A stretch of 64,000 nucleotides of DNA from NCBI GenBank assembly GCA_022496205.1, contig WTXD01000005.1:930001-994000 (forward strand). Direction: 5' to 3'. This document shows positions 48,794-61,300 of the stretch, in pieces; position 1 is the stretch's first letter; the number at the start of each line of letters is the position of its first letter. This DNA is from Gloeopeniophorella convolvens. Lineage: Eukaryota; Basidiomycota; Agaricomycetes; Russulales. A program made the position numbers and the translations under genes. Under the pieces are notes generated by a model. That model had not been told where the DNA came from and made no database searches. It saw only the letters and a program-made list of their open reading frames with translations.

Positions 48794-51700
48794 TCAGTGC
48801 ACGCCGTTGACTAGAGACATCTGCTGCATTAGGCGCTGCGTTCGCTCAGCCACAGCATCGTAGGCGTAATGCACTGGCTGCTGCCAGCCTCGGCGAGGGG
48901 AGTCCGAGTCTGAGTCACTTATTCCACTGTCCTCTGGCGCGTGATTCCTCGCATCACGAGGATCTGCACGCTCGTAAAAGATGTCATCAGGATTGAACGC
49001 ATCCGCTGTACACACTATCAGCATCAGAACTGCACAGTGCACGTGCGGTACATACGATCAGGATCTTCCATCTCAATGACGCGCCGCTTGCCAAGGGCCT
49101 TCGCGCTTGGTCTGATAGGAGTACGAACGTCCTCCTCGTCATCATCGTTGCCTTCTGGCTCTTTGCGCGGGACAACAACGCCCAGGGGCGGCACCATGGG
49201 TCTGTGCAAGCCGCCGTTTGGCGCCTCGTGAGGTATCGGGGCGACACTAGACGTAGTAATTGGAAGCGGGGGTCGAGCGAACCCTGCGCGCTCTGGTGAC
49301 GGGGTGTGCGAGCGGGCCATGATGGGAGCCGGTAGACGCGGTCCATGCGGCGCAGGAGGCGGTAGCCCAAGTAATGGCTGAGACGGGTGACCGGGTTGAT
49401 GCTGGACGGGGATTGGGGGTAATGGGTGTGGCTGGCCGGCGTGCGGCTGCAGCGCGGCAGGAATCTGTAGGGGCGGCGGTTGCGGTGAAGGCGAGGGCGA
49501 GGGCGATGGACTACGTGAGGATGAGCCAAGCGATGCCGGAGGTAGGTCGAGGTGGTGCACGTAGCCCCGGTCGTCGACCACGTTCTTCTGCAAAGTATGT
49601 TCGAAAAAGACAGACTCGCATAGTTGCCGAAAAGGCTTACCGAACGATCGAGGCGCACCTCCTGTCGGCTGCGCTCGAGCGTTTCGCGCTCCAAGCCTAT
49701 CCGCTCGATGTCGTCGTACATTCGCAAGACAGAAGTGAGCGCCTCGTTGGCCTCGAGGAGCGCGCCAAGTAAGTGCTCCTCTGCTGTCAACTCCACTGGC
49801 TGATCCTCCTCATTGGCCTGCTGTTGCTGTTTGTTCCGATTAGGCTTCACCAGTACGTTAGGAGCGCCTGGCTCGTTCGGTGAATTGCGTCGCTTGCTTG
49901 TGCGTTGGTGCTGCAATTGCTGTTGGTGTGCTTCACGTGCGGTACGCGAGCGGTCCGCTCCGGCCGTCGCCCATGGTATTTGGGCAGCGATCAGGTCTTG
50001 AGAAGTGCGGCACTTCTCATACCATTCCTGCGAGAACAAAGTCAGTCCCAGTTTTGTTGGGAAGCAGTAGGGCGCGTGCCTTGATAATGTCCTTCTCTCG
50101 TAAATCTTCCGGCGATGCAAAGGTGAGCGCCTCCGAGAGTAATTGTGCGTTCCCATGAGCGAAACGACATTCCTGGAACAACCGCCGCATGTCTTCATCA
50201 GGCGGTATTACACGCTGCACCTGGCTCTGATTGGACAATTCGTGTTTCGGCCGAGCCGGTATTTGCTGTGCTTGAGTTTGAGGCTGTAATGTTTGCAATT
50301 GTGGCGGTGGTAGGGTCTGAGGCTGCGTAGGCGGTATTTGCACGGCTTGTAGCGCTTGCGGATGTACGGGTGGGGGAACATAGCCAGGTGTAGGGCTGAA
50401 AGCAGAGCTACGCCGCGGAGAAGGAGGATTGAACATGGCATCGTCAGGGTCAAATGGTACACCCTGTGGATATGTCAATTACTGAAGACGCTTGAGTGGG
50501 GTAATTACGCGCCTCGTCAGGTTTTCCAGGGGGTTTGACTTTTCTCCAAAGCTGGCGGAAGCCAGACTCGCTCCTCAAGTGCGTCGCGGCACTCGCGTAC
50601 GCTGCAGCGGCAAGCACGTCGAGGAGGCGCTCCCTGACAACTGGCGAGGTGCGCTGTGAAGTGAGCACATCGTCAAGTGTGTCCAAGAACTTGTTCTTCA
50701 TGCACTGGTGCACGAAAAGCTCGGAGGAGTTCCGCAGCATGATGGCCCAAAGCTGCGTACGTTCACAATCAGACGAAGACAACGCTGAGGGGTATGAGAC
50801 GCACCCTCGCTGCTGATAGTTGTTGCGGCGCTTCTCCATACCTAAAGTAGATCAAATTAGGACGCTAGGAATACGCCTGGCGAGAAGAGCGTACTTAAAT
50901 TCACGCCGGAGGGCCTTAGCGGCCTCCTTGGCGTTCGCTTCTGTAGCCGACGCACGCTCGCAGACCTCGAGGACGACCGCCCAGTCTTCAGAGGAGGTCG
51001 CTGTCAGGTAACCTGTAAAGACCGGTGAGCAGCGGAGATTAAGCGTGAGTTCGAGGAGCCGTACCAATCATCCTCATGAGATCTTGTTGGCCGTCTTCAC
51101 GGTCGCGGAGCTCGCGACGGTCCTTGTCTCCCGACCCCCAGCTCCAAAAACCGCCGCGCCTTTCCCTGTCTTCGCGGATGGAGCCTTCGCTGGGGGCGTA
51201 CATAACCGTCTCGTCATCGCGGACCGAACGGGTAGAGTCGAAGTTCGCTGGAGGAGGTGCAAATTGGGGGTTAAGGGCGTTGAGAATATTGACTGCAGCC
51301 GCACCCCCGCGGCGCTCCTTCTCCCGCTCGCGGGTCTCTTTGCCATGAGACCCACGACTGGGAGGCCCGCCTGTTGAAAACGGGGACGTTGTCCGCGGGA
51401 TATTTGCAGTCGGGTTGGGGAGCGGCGGTGAAGCCCCTGGTGGCAGAGAAGCGAGTGATGAGGAGCGGGAGGAAGTCAAAGGTGGCGGCTTTGCGGGGTC
51501 TGTCGGATTATTTGGGTCATTAGGGAGGATGTGCCAGTGCTCATCGTCCGATGAAGGTGGGTGTTGTTCGCGGGAGGGGACGGTACGGTGATGGGGAAGG
51601 AGCTGCTGGTACAGGGCATGTTGTGGTGCATGTATCTCTGGCTGTAGAGAACAAGAGAACGGGTCAGGGAACACGACGGAGGGGAGACGGCGGAAAGTAT

Positions 51701-51802
51701 AACCTCTGAAGAGTTGCTGGATGTGAGATCTGGGGGGATGTCCCTCGAGGCCGGGGTGACTTTGGCAATCTTGGGCTTATCCCTTGTGAACAATTTACGC
51801 AT
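48794..51802 (-). CDS. VHS-GAT domain protein (Lsb5/GGA-type trafficking adaptor)
   Basis: Start MRKLFTRDKPKIAKVTPASR. A Pro/Ser-rich section of about 200 residues precedes the VHS domain: GYLTATSSEDWAVVLEVCER, EAAKALRREFKYA, LWAIMLRNSSELFVHQCMKN, VRERLLDVLAAAAYASAATH, GFRQLWRKVKPPGKPDE. A Gln/Pro-rich linker leads to the GAT domain: RRLFQECRFAHGNAQLLSEA, KDIIKEWYEKCRTSQDLIAA, then LLGALLEANEALTSVLRMYD. The C-terminus is Pro/Ser-rich and ends RLMQQMSLVNGVH. VHS and GAT bind ubiquitin and clathrin-linked partners in endosomal/Golgi sorting. No FYVE, GAE or SH3 domain was seen, so it is closer to Lsb5/TOM1-like proteins than to Hrs or GGA. Internal borders were read by eye. Confidence 0.82.
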
Positions 51803-52895
51803 GGGAGATGACGATTAAGCAAGAAACGAGACGAGGAGGGGGAAAGAGAGAGAAGTGCACGAGAGAGAAGAGAACGAAACTGATGCGGGATCGCACCTGG
51901 GCGCTTAGCACGCAGTAGATCAGGCTCGCTTGCCACGCCGCTAGCTTTGCTCGCTGAGGCTGTCCCCGCGACTCGACCTCCGCAGCAACCGTTCTCCTTC
52001 AGAGCCCCTCGGACTTCCGAGTCAGTTGATTCGCCTCTCCTCTGCGCACTCGTCGTCGACCCAGTGCTGCGCGCACCCCGCCACCCTCGCTACATTTTTC
52101 AGGCTACCCACCCCGGTCACCGTTGATTTCCTCCAGGCAACGATCATCAGCCTGCCTCAACGACCTCCTTAGCCCTCGATCACTCGGCCTTAGCTCGGCC
52201 TCTCGCGCGCCGCACAACAATGTGCCAGCTCAGGGATGCACGTAAATCTGGCTAGGCTTCCCGGCTTTCCCTCCCCGCTGCCGTGCGCCGTGCCACCAGT
52301 GTCGTGCCTGGTCCACCCCTCTCCGATCTCCTTCATGAGAGCTTGTTGATGGTTCCGCGTTGTGCCCTGTTGTCGTCTCTGCCCTGACCGTATGTAATTT
52401 GTTGATTTACCGGGGACCTGACCTCCCCGACTCATCAACCTGAGCTCGATCTTCGCCTTGACACGTTTCGGAGCAAATTCTGTCTGTCAGAGCGCCATCG
52501 CAGCAAGCCCGCTCCTGCCTTGGCTACCCTCCTGCTGTTACCGTATAACTGCTTAGAAGCATACACCGTACACCGATCGTAATGCTCTGATTTTGGGTCG
52601 GCCCCGAAGATCCAGGATAAGGGGGACACCCTCTCTTTCCCGGCATGATTCCGCCCTGGCTGCGGTGAATGCGGTGCACGGTTGCACCCTACCTCAGCCG
52701 GAGCGGGCGTTCGAGCACCACCATGCCATTTGTGGATAGAAGCCGGGAGCGCAGCGCCATCGTTAGCCATTCTAAATCACCGGCACCTTGTATGTATGTA
52801 AATGAACGTGCTTGCTGTGCAGTAGCTAGGTATGTATCTGGCACGTATCGCGATGATATATAAGAACCTACAGTCGCCGTAAGATCTCCACACCG
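51803..52895. other. Promoter of VHS-GAT gene and 3' side of Nnf1 gene
   Basis: About 1.1 kb. Near the VHS-GAT start it is purine-rich on the plus strand (pyrimidine-rich on the coding strand), as in many fungal leaders. No further gene accepted; frames at 52190-52770 have no motif. Confidence 0.4.
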
Positions 52896-53732
52896 TCACA
52901 GGGCACGGTTGACGGCACTCTGCGTCTCAGCCGTCATCAGTGTCCAGGCCTGCATATCCTCCAGGGGCAGCCCCTTCCACTTCGTGTAAGCCTGATGGCT
53001 CGTTTCAGCCAACGCGAGGGCACAGAACGGGTCCAATTTTACCTCGTCGAAGAGCGCGAAGATCTCCGCTGTCTTCGTATCAGCTTCGTCTTTAGCGGCC
53101 ACGTTTCCCTGCAATTCACGGTGGAGCGCCATGTTCTCGTTCTCTAGCTGCGTTACGTCAGGCCGTAGCGAGAGCCTGCAGTAGAAGTAGCCCTCACCTC
53201 GACCAGCTGTGCGCGAAGCAAGTCGCGCTCTCGCTCAAGAGTGGGTATCGTCCGCGCACGTACCGCCGCTTTCGGCTCGAGGTCTGCGCGCCAGGTATCT
53301 GTCCCGGGAGTTTCGCCACGCTGTTGTCGTAGACGCGCCTCGGTCACTACTGCATGTAGAGCATCAATGTTCTCCTGAACATCATATTGCTCGAAAAGCT
53401 TGTTTGTATGCGACTCGGAGGCTAATGAGACGAAGTAGCGTTCCAATAGAGCACGACCGGTGCACCCACCACGATATGGCTCTCGATAAAGTTCGAGACA
53501 GTGTTGAACACGCCTTCAGCACCGTTGGGCTGCTCCTCGCACCATAGAGGAAAGCATTCAGAAAAATCCTTATAGCTGCGGTCCAGTAAGTCAATCCGTC
53601 GATCATGTAAAGGAGAGGCAGCACAGACGTCCACTTGTGAGCAGCGCGTTGAGTGGCAAGTTGGAACGCCGCGTAGAATTGAGTCCACCGCTTGCTAGAG
53701 ATAGAGCCCGCAGCTGGTTCCGTGGTTGCCAT
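52896..53732 (-). CDS. nnf1: Nnf1/PMF1-like kinetochore protein (MIS12 complex)
   Basis: Start MATTEPAAGSISSKRWTQFY. Joined exons give AAFQLATQRAAHKWT-YKDFSECFPLWCEEQPNGA, EGVFNTVSNFIESHIVERYF, QYDVQENIDALHAVVTEARL, a coiled-coil stretch (IPTLERERDLLRAQLVE, LQRENMALHRELQGN), and a C-terminal segment ending TAETQSAVNRAL with TGA/TAA-type stop at 52896. The F-x-x-C-F-P motif followed by a helical segment and L-D-x-L-V-x-E-A is characteristic of the Nnf1/PMF1 family. Nnf1 sits in the MIS12 complex, linking centromeric chromatin to the microtubule-binding Ndc80 complex. Introns: about 53583-53637 and one near 53440-53480. About 200 residues, the usual size. Confidence 0.75.
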
Positions 53733-53849
53733 CAGACTGACAGAGTGGGGAATAGAGGGTCTGCAGGATCAGCGGTGGTGAGTTCAGTGAAAGTCGCGCG
53801 TGCCGTCTCCGGCGCGTCTCACACTGCGTGCACAGCAGACTTATCCTGA

Positions 53850-54430
53850 AGGAAAAGGGCTTGAATAAGCGAGATATATGTTAAACTTGTTTTCGCTTTT
53901 TGTCGTCCGGAAAAGTGGTTATCAGAAACTTAATGACTCTCTAAGCACTCTTAAAGGGGAAGAAAGTTTCCTAATAAAGTTAACCTTCTCTCACGACTTC
54001 CCCATGCAAACATAGTTGGCAATAAAGTCAAACAATCACCCATATTCTTCACGCTTTGACACCCAGAATGAGTGTTTTGTTTAGATTTCCGAGAAATGTC
54101 TTACCGGATGTTTATGGCTCAGGAATCTGGTAGAAAACTTTAACTTCAGGCACAGACTTTACCCCTTATCAAAAAGCGTGTAGAGAATGTTAACTTCACT
54201 AATCCTCGTTTTTCGAGATTAAATAATAACAAGTAAGTTAAACAAATATCCAGCTTTTCGAAGCCTTTTTTCGTGAGAATAAGTCTGCTATGCACGCAGT
54301 GTCAGTCTGTCTCAGTGCTCGACGCGTGACTCCAGCGCGATCACGGGACCAGGTTATGGCCATACTGATTCATGGCTCTCCATCACATCATATCATACTT
54401 AAGTATGTATTAACTTCATTCAAAGTAATC
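53850..54430. repeat. AT-rich stretch with recurrent TTAACTTC-like motif
   Basis: This block is much richer in A/T than the surroundings. GTTAAC/TTAACTTC-like words recur near 53882, 53979, 54141, 54191, 54236 and 54408. A degenerate inverted pair (GTTAAACTTGTT near 53882, AACAAGTAAGTTAAAC near 54227) hints at a worn repeat element, but no clear ends or target duplication were found. Confidence 0.35.
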
Positions 54431-54547
54431 GCGCATCAAGTAGTACAATTGATGCATCAAAAACACCTGAAATTCCACTTGAGAGCTACGTCAATATCAT
54501 GTTCACGCACGCCCGTGATTAGTTGATTGCTCTTCGTGATTGCCCCT

Positions 54548-56624
54548 TCAGGGGACCACCCGCCCCCCACACACCGGCACCGTGCCCTTCGCTGTCTCAT
54601 CGCCGAAGATGACTGCTGCTGCTGCGTCCAATGCCTTCGCCGTGAACTCGAAGCTTGCCACATACCCAACGCCGCGCAGCCCCTCCAACTCCGACGCGGC
54701 CAGCAGATCGTAAGGCGCACAGGTCGCAAGCACCACAAGCCGCTTGGCGTCCTTCCTGAGACGCAGTACCTCACGCAGGCCGTCCAACTGCCACGTCGAC
54801 CGGTCCGCGTTCCGCGTTACAAAGACTACTGCGTCGGCGTGGCCCAGCGCGTCGCGCAGCTCCGCGCTGAGTGGCTCGCCCGGCGAGTACACCGCGTGCA
54901 GCGACGCGCCCTCGACGCGCGCGCTGATGGTAGCCGCGAACGCAAGGTACGACGGCCCCGCTGTGTTGCGCAGCTTGCCGTCTACCGTGCGCAGCACGCC
55001 GTCCGCGTCGTCTACCGCGAGGTTGAGCGACTCCATGCGCGGCGTGAGCAGCACGAGTGGCCCGGACTTGGAGAGCGGTACCACGCCGTCGGGGTTCTGC
55101 ACGAGCGCGGTGGACGCAGCGTACGTGTCGCGGCTCAGCGCCTTGTGCTCCGCTTTGAGGCGGCCCCACTGGTCCTCGTCGAACGCCGCGCTGAGCGCCT
55201 GTTCCCAGTCGCCCGCAAACTGCGCCTTTAGCGCCGCGATGCGCGCGCCACTGGCGCGCAGCTCGGCCAGGTCGAGCGCCCCGTTCCGAACAGCCTCGTA
55301 CGTGGCCTCCAGAGCGCCGACATGGCGCTCGAAACGGTGGCATATCATCACGATGTCCGCGCCAGCGCGCAGGGCTTCGACTGCGCCTGCCGGCACGCCC
55401 CCTTCGCGCGCTGCGACGGCCTCCATTTCGAGACAGTCAGTGACGATGACGCCGTCGTACCCGAGGGATTCGCGGAGGAGGCCTGTAGTCACGGCCCGGG
55501 AGAGGGAAGCAGGCGCATTGCCGCCTGTGATCGCGGGCAGAGCCATATGTCCAGTCATGATGGTTGCGGCCTTGGCATCGGATGCTGCGCGAAAAGGGAT
55601 GAGCTCGGTCTGTGCGAGGGCCGCGGAATCTTTGGAGATTATTGGGAGTGATATATGAGAGTCAATGTGCGTGTCGCCGTGGCCTGGGAAGTGCTTGGGC
55701 GAGGGAGCGACGCCGGCCGACGTGAGACCACGGCAGACAGCGGTTACATATCCTGCTACCTCATCGGGAGCTGTCGAGATGTTGTTTAATGGGATGCTGA
55801 AACGCACTTTAGGCACCTCACGTACCGTCACCGAAAGAGCGTACGCCTGGATATGCGGCTCGTTCAGTGGATTGCGGAAGAGCTGGAAAAACGCAGACCT
55901 ATGACGGGGTTTCGCGAGTCGCTATTGACATCTGCAACGGGGCTGTACGCCCAGTTGATCCCGACATGCTTCAGCTCGCGGGCAGAGGCTGCCGAGACGC
56001 GCTCAGCGAGGTCTGTAGAACCCGTAGCGGAAAGCGCCATTGCTCCTGGACTGTTGATAACGCGTCAATAGCCATTTGGGATCGGTAGCCCGTTCTACGA
56101 ACAACTGGGTGCCGGCATCGTCATCCTTGAGTGCAATACTGAATGCCGAGACAAGACCTGCAGCGGGGGTGGTCAGTTCGTGAGAACTTTGCACGGCATG
56201 GTCCACCCACCGTTCTCCTGATCAGTTCCGATCATCAGCGGGCATTGGTGGCCAGAATCCTTGGCTATCTGCTGCAGCTTCTGTACCATAGCGTGCATTT
56301 GCTTCGCGCCTGCATACACATGTGGCCTTAGATGCCATTCGTCAACACCGCGAGTGCACATACTCTTCACGTTGCGCTTCATGATGATCACATTGCTGCC
56401 ATGTACACCTGCTATCAGAACTTCGTCCCATCAGACTTTTATAGAACACACCCAACATGATAGTCTCTGATGAGAACCTCGATATCAGAGCTCACTTCAT
56501 AGCCATGAAAGCCAAAGACGAAGTGCTTTGTGGTGACTGTCAATCGTACCATGCATCTCGTAATCAACTATGCTCGACTTACCTGGCCTATTTCCCGTCG
56601 AATCTCGTCTGTCGACTCTGGCAT
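54548..56624 (-). CDS. GH3 beta-N-acetylhexosaminidase (NagZ-like)
   Basis: Start MPESTDEIRREIGQ at 56624, then HFVFGFHGYEVSSDIEVLIR, DYHVG, NVIIMKRNVK, and after several small exons QCPLMIGTDQENG. The long last exon (to 54548) gives YVTAVCRGLTSAGVAPSPKHFPGHGDTH (read in two pieces), IDSHISLP, YDGVIVTDCLEMEAVA, and a 200-residue C-terminal domain. KHFPGHGDT-DSH is the NagZ signature, in which the His of the loop acts with an Asp as acid/base; the nucleophile is the Asp of V-T-D-C-L-E-M. The family cleaves terminal GlcNAc from chitin-derived or glycoprotein substrates. No signal peptide was seen, so it may be cytosolic. Exons between 55830 and 56400 are short and their borders only approximate. 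Confidence 0.82.
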
Positions 56625-57232
56625 CACGGAGTGGTTACAGATGGTGATTGGTGTTCACCGAGACCGATGATGATACTCATGATCTCGAACGGCACGGGTT
56701 CGAGAAGCCAGGTGCACGTGGTAGCCCAGGTCGACGCGATCGTGACCGTGTCAAGCTGCGCCGGAGACGGCGAGCGTCTACAATGACAAGACCCCCTACA
56801 TGCACTCAAACATGAGCGGGTTCACCTGGGATCATGTCTTCGCTGCCGAGATGCCCAGGCGTTCGCCCGGGCCCCCTGGAGTCGGACCAGTAAACTCACA
56901 ATAACGTTGCCTGTCGTGAGCGACTGGGGGCTGACATTGTGGTGGCATGGTTGAGCGGCTGGCATGTCGCTATCTCCAACACGTCGAGTACATACAGTGT
57001 GGGCGGCAGGCTGCGTTGCGATCTGTCGTGAGATGGTCGCAAGGGAACAAAAGTATGTACCGAGGGAGCGGCGGGCGTGATGCAGATGTGGCACGTGATG
57101 TGGCTGGGGTCGCATCGCGACCGCTGGAACGCACCGCCTTGGTCACCTTCAGTTCCTTCCACCACCATCCATCGTCTCCCCATCCTCTGCGAGGTTTGCC
57201 TGGTGCAATTTCTTCATTTTATTCTCGACACA
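56625..57232. other. Divergent promoter, GH3 and secreted-protein genes
   Basis: About 610 bases between two start codons pointing apart. The half nearest 57233 is CT-rich on the plus strand, as expected for a fungal leader. No other feature. Confidence 0.45.
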
Positions 57233-57982
57233 ATGCGTCCCGCCATTCTTTTTGCCTTCGTTTTCGCGCTTGCTGGTCAAGGTGGGTCAAAGGCAACGGC
57301 GAAACCCGCCGGGACTTTCGGCTAATTTCATTCTTCTCTGAAGCTCTGGCTCAGAACAACACCGGGGTGTTCAACATTAACGTCGGGGGCTCTGTGGGCA
57401 ACGTCACGGCTGACCATTTCCTGACGGTCCAGGACGTCACCCTTTCTAACCAGGTGCGATATTGTCGTCTTCTTTTCCTCACCCAGGCTGACTAGGCTTG
57501 CAGTGTCAAACTTCGTGCCAGCCTGCTATCACGGCCATTCAGGTGCACCAAATACCTCTTTTAAACCCCTTCAGCTCACCCGCGCTTGCAGAACTGTGCT
57601 GCGGATAAAAAGTGCCTGTGCAGCGACGACACCGTCACGGACGTTACCAAGTGTCAACAGTGCTACTTCAACAACATCATCCAGGATAACCGTCGGGTGT
57701 CGGATCCTCGTGCGGGCTCTACCCCTGCTCTTGCAGGTGAGTTGTGAATCGTATTCCACCAAATGTGTCTCAAATCTTCGTGCAGCGTACGTTGCGGCGT
57801 GTGGTGTAAATACAACAGACAGCCCCGGCTTCCCCGTCAACGTTTCGACTGCGCTCACTATTCAGGGGGCTGACTGGGATGGCCCTGAATCTCTCAATAT
57901 AAACCTGGGAGAGACGATTCTCTACGTCGGATTCGGAGCCATCATCGGTGTAGGTTCTATCGCGATCCTCTGTACAATGTAG
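57233..57982 (+). CDS. Small secreted Cys-rich protein with C-terminal hydrophobic anchor
   Basis: Start MRPAILFAFVFALA, a clear signal peptide; after the first intron it continues ALAQNNTGVFNINVGGSVGN. Further exons give NQCQTSCQPAITAIQNCAAD, KKCLCSDDTVTDVTKCQQCY, FNNIIQ and AAYVAACGVNTTDSPGFPVN, then the end GETILYVGFGAIIGVGSIAI before LCTM and TAG at 57980-57982. The eight or so Cys in C-x3-C, C-x5-C-x-C, C-x2-C spacing resemble the small Cys-rich surface proteins with CFEM-like spacing, but it is not a clean CFEM. The last 20 hydrophobic residues could be a GPI signal or a membrane anchor. Role unknown. Four short introns. Confidence 0.75.
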
Positions 57983-58399
57983 GCGAAGGGGTCGCGCATG
58001 TTGCAGTTCAGTCTGCGTGTTGTGCCAAGCTGTTATGCCGTTGCTATGTAGAGATTGGTTCAACCTTGCTTGCTAGAGGTTTCTTGACGTCCCGCGTGCT
58101 TTCTGGTTGCAGTTGCGTGTTGGTGTTACATGAGTACGCGTTGGATGGAACTGGTTCTAATGCTTGGGAATGTGGTGCGGCCTGCACGTCTGACCAGGAC
58201 CACGTAACATGCAACTCGGAGAGTGGGCCTGGAAGCGCGCACATTATATATTGTAAGTACGCGTTGCCGGCCGGCAACACGCGCCCCTAAGCACCTCTGT
58301 CACAGGCGCGTCGGTTTCCTGTTGCCCTTGTCCTACTCGCCTTCACAACGCCCACCCTGGCTGCACAATTCTGGGCCGACGTCCGTTCCGTATTTCGCA
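57983..58399. other. Spacer before the helicase gene
   Basis: About 415 bases; holds the 3' end of the secreted-protein gene and the helicase promoter. Nothing else recognised. Confidence 0.4.
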
Positions 58400-61300
58400 A
58401 TGTGGAGGGCCCATTCCGGGCACATCAGCTCCCGAGTGCTGTAGGCCCTCGGTCTACGGCGCGGCGTCTTCCGTCAGACGCTGCCTCGGGCGCGGTGTCT
58501 TATCGAGCACGCTCGTCTCATAGCCTTGCCACTTCGCCATGCTCACGAAACGGTCTGGCTCAGTGCAGACATCTCGCGCCTCGTCGGTCACTGACGACCA
58601 CGGCTGCGCCAGAGCCCGCTACGTCGGACCCCCGGGCTTGGGAACAAGAGGCTCTCATGGACATGGCGTTGCTGCACCAGGAGCATCATCGGTCGCCCGC
58701 GCCTTCAGCCAACACAGGTGGGCATACCCTTCACGACACTGTCGTCACAGCATCCCCCTTCCGCCCGCCGGCGCTTCAACCGGCGCTCCCTCGGTTCGAC
58801 TGGAGACTCCGTGCTACGTCGCGTGCGCCGGCTCGTAACAGTAGCCCCAAGCCAGCAGGCAGGGGACAAGTCTCGCAGCCCTATATCAAGCGGGTAACGC
58901 CCCCTCAAATCGAGCTGCTCCCTGATCAACATTTCTACGACGAGGTAAAGGTCTACGAGGAGCGGTGAGCCCTAGTGATTGCTCTTCGTTGCAACGCAGA
59001 TCGAGCTTCCCTAGGTTTCTTCCCTTGCTGGACCTTGAACGGGAGGAGGAGGAGAAGGTACTGCGTGAGAGACTGGCAAAATGGCCCGTTAAGCGCCTAC
59101 GCGACGAGGGTTACTGCATCACAGACATGTCAGCTTTCTGGTTGGATCCAAAGTACGGTCATGTCGCATCGTTTGGACTCGGACCGGGTGTCGCGCTCCC
59201 ACAGAATAAGTTCGAGTGAGTGCTCTCTGAATCTACAATGGTCGAGGTCTCACACACGTCCTCCCAGCGGTGGTGTCACGGTGCTCGTAACACGCCTAGA
59301 TCCACTGCAAGAAAAGCCCATGATAGGCCGGGTGGTTTCACGGACGTCAACCCAACTTCGGATTTCATTTTACAAGCTGTTTGACCTCGACAATGCCGTG
59401 TGGAGGTAAGGCTAAATGTCGTTTTTACGCCCTTCCAACGCTGACAGTGGGGTCGAAGACTCGATCTCGGGCAATCAAATATTGTCTACGAGCGCATGTC
59501 CCAGGCCATCGGACAATTACATCAGGACCCGCAAACCTTAGAGAAAGATACCTCCAGTCCAGGTAGTGAACTTGTGTTGTTGGGGACGCACTTGCGCGAT
59601 GTCCTCTTGCGTTCTTTCTCTGCGGCAGAAGGCAGCCATGAACCCAGGCTTATGCAGCCAGTGGACGATGCATCCTATGCCGGACACGACGTGCTGGACC
59701 ACCCAGCATCAACCCTCGACGTACAAGGGGGCATGTTCAAGGACGATATGCGCATCCAGAGCTGGGCTAGGAGGTACTCGCGTGCTGACCCGGTCCGAGT
59801 AGAGGGTGACCCTGAGCTTCGTGGGCTCAACTCAACGCAAGTCCGGGCAGTCGCAATGATGGTCGGCCAGCGCATCAGCCTAATTCATGGAGTAAGTTTG
59901 TACCATTTCGGCGTCGATCACCATTCATTCCGTAGCCTCCTGGAACGGGGAAAAGCAAGACAATCATACAGGCAGTCAGGTTGCTGAAGGTGCGTTGCTC
60001 AGATCGCTTCGTTCCGATACTTTGGCAATGACGGCGAAAATAGGCGAATTTCGAGGTCTCTGCGCCCCTCCTCGTTTGCACATACACCAACATGGCTCTT
60101 GACCATATCCTCGAAGGCCTCGTCAAGGAAGGCCTACGGCCGTTGCGCATCGGACTCGACGGCAAGGTTCAGCCTGCGCTGCAGGAGTACACCCTCGACG
60201 CCAACCTCGAGAGACACCCCCGTCGAGCTGAACTGGAACGCCGCGTCCGAGAGGAGCTCAAATTGCAGGAGAAGCTACGAGGACTGGAGACAAAGATATC
60301 GGACGCTCAGGACAAGCCAAGAGCCCTCGTCAGTCTGCAGGCTATTTGGGCGAGCGTGGAGCGCCAGCTCTGGGGAGTCCAAGCGAAACTGTTCAGGCAG
60401 CGCCAGGAGATGATTACTGACGTCCTGAAGCAGGCGGATGTGGTATGTCCGCCCCTCAAACGCCGTCGTTCTACTTGGCTAAGGTGTTTGGCTTTTGTCA
60501 GATCTGCACGACGTGCATTGGCGCCGCTTCCTCTGAATTGCGGAATATCGACTTCCCAGTTGTCTTCGTCGACGAGGCTTCGATGTCCACGGAGCCCGCG
60601 ACGCTGATCCCGCTGATGAAAGGCGTGCGTCAGCTTCACGCCACCGTTCGAATGCTTGGCTGATTCTCCGTTCGTCTATATCCCAGTCGCAACATGTGGT
60701 CTTGATCGGCGACCACAAGCAGCTGCCTCCCGTAATAAGAAGCCGCGAAGCCCAAATTCGAGGCCTAAACATCAGTCTCTTCGAGCGTCTGACGGAGGAA
60801 GGAGGTGCGCACCACAATGAGGCCTTGTGGCTGCACGAAATGTTTGAGGATCCTGATGTGACACTTAACAGTGGTTCCTTCAATCATGCTTGACACGCAG
60901 TACCGCATGCACCCTGACATCTCGCGCTTCCCTGCAACAGAGTTCTACGCTCGTTCGTTGAGAGACGGCACCATCGATGCGAGGGGAAACGTCTTCGCGC
61001 GCCTGCGGCCGCCTCGGTCGGAGCATCTCATACCCAAGACGATGGCTGGGGATCGGCCCTCCGTCGTATTTTTGGATCATAACGGTCTCGAAGCAACAAA
61101 AGACCGCAGCAAGATAAACGTAACCGACGCAGCAATAGTGTGTGCTGTCATCGAGGACCTGCTACTCCGGAACGAGGTGGGTTTTGGCTCTTCTTCTCGG
61201 AGCCGTTTCATGATACCCTTCTAGGACCTGTGCGGCGACGATATCGGCGTTATATCCCCCTACATTGCGCAGATATCGCTGCTAAATTACTTGCTGAACG

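Noticed and set aside
54744..55658. Plus-strand frame of 304 codons
   Set aside because: It is antisense to the GH3 C-terminal exon; the sense strand carries the catalytic motifs.
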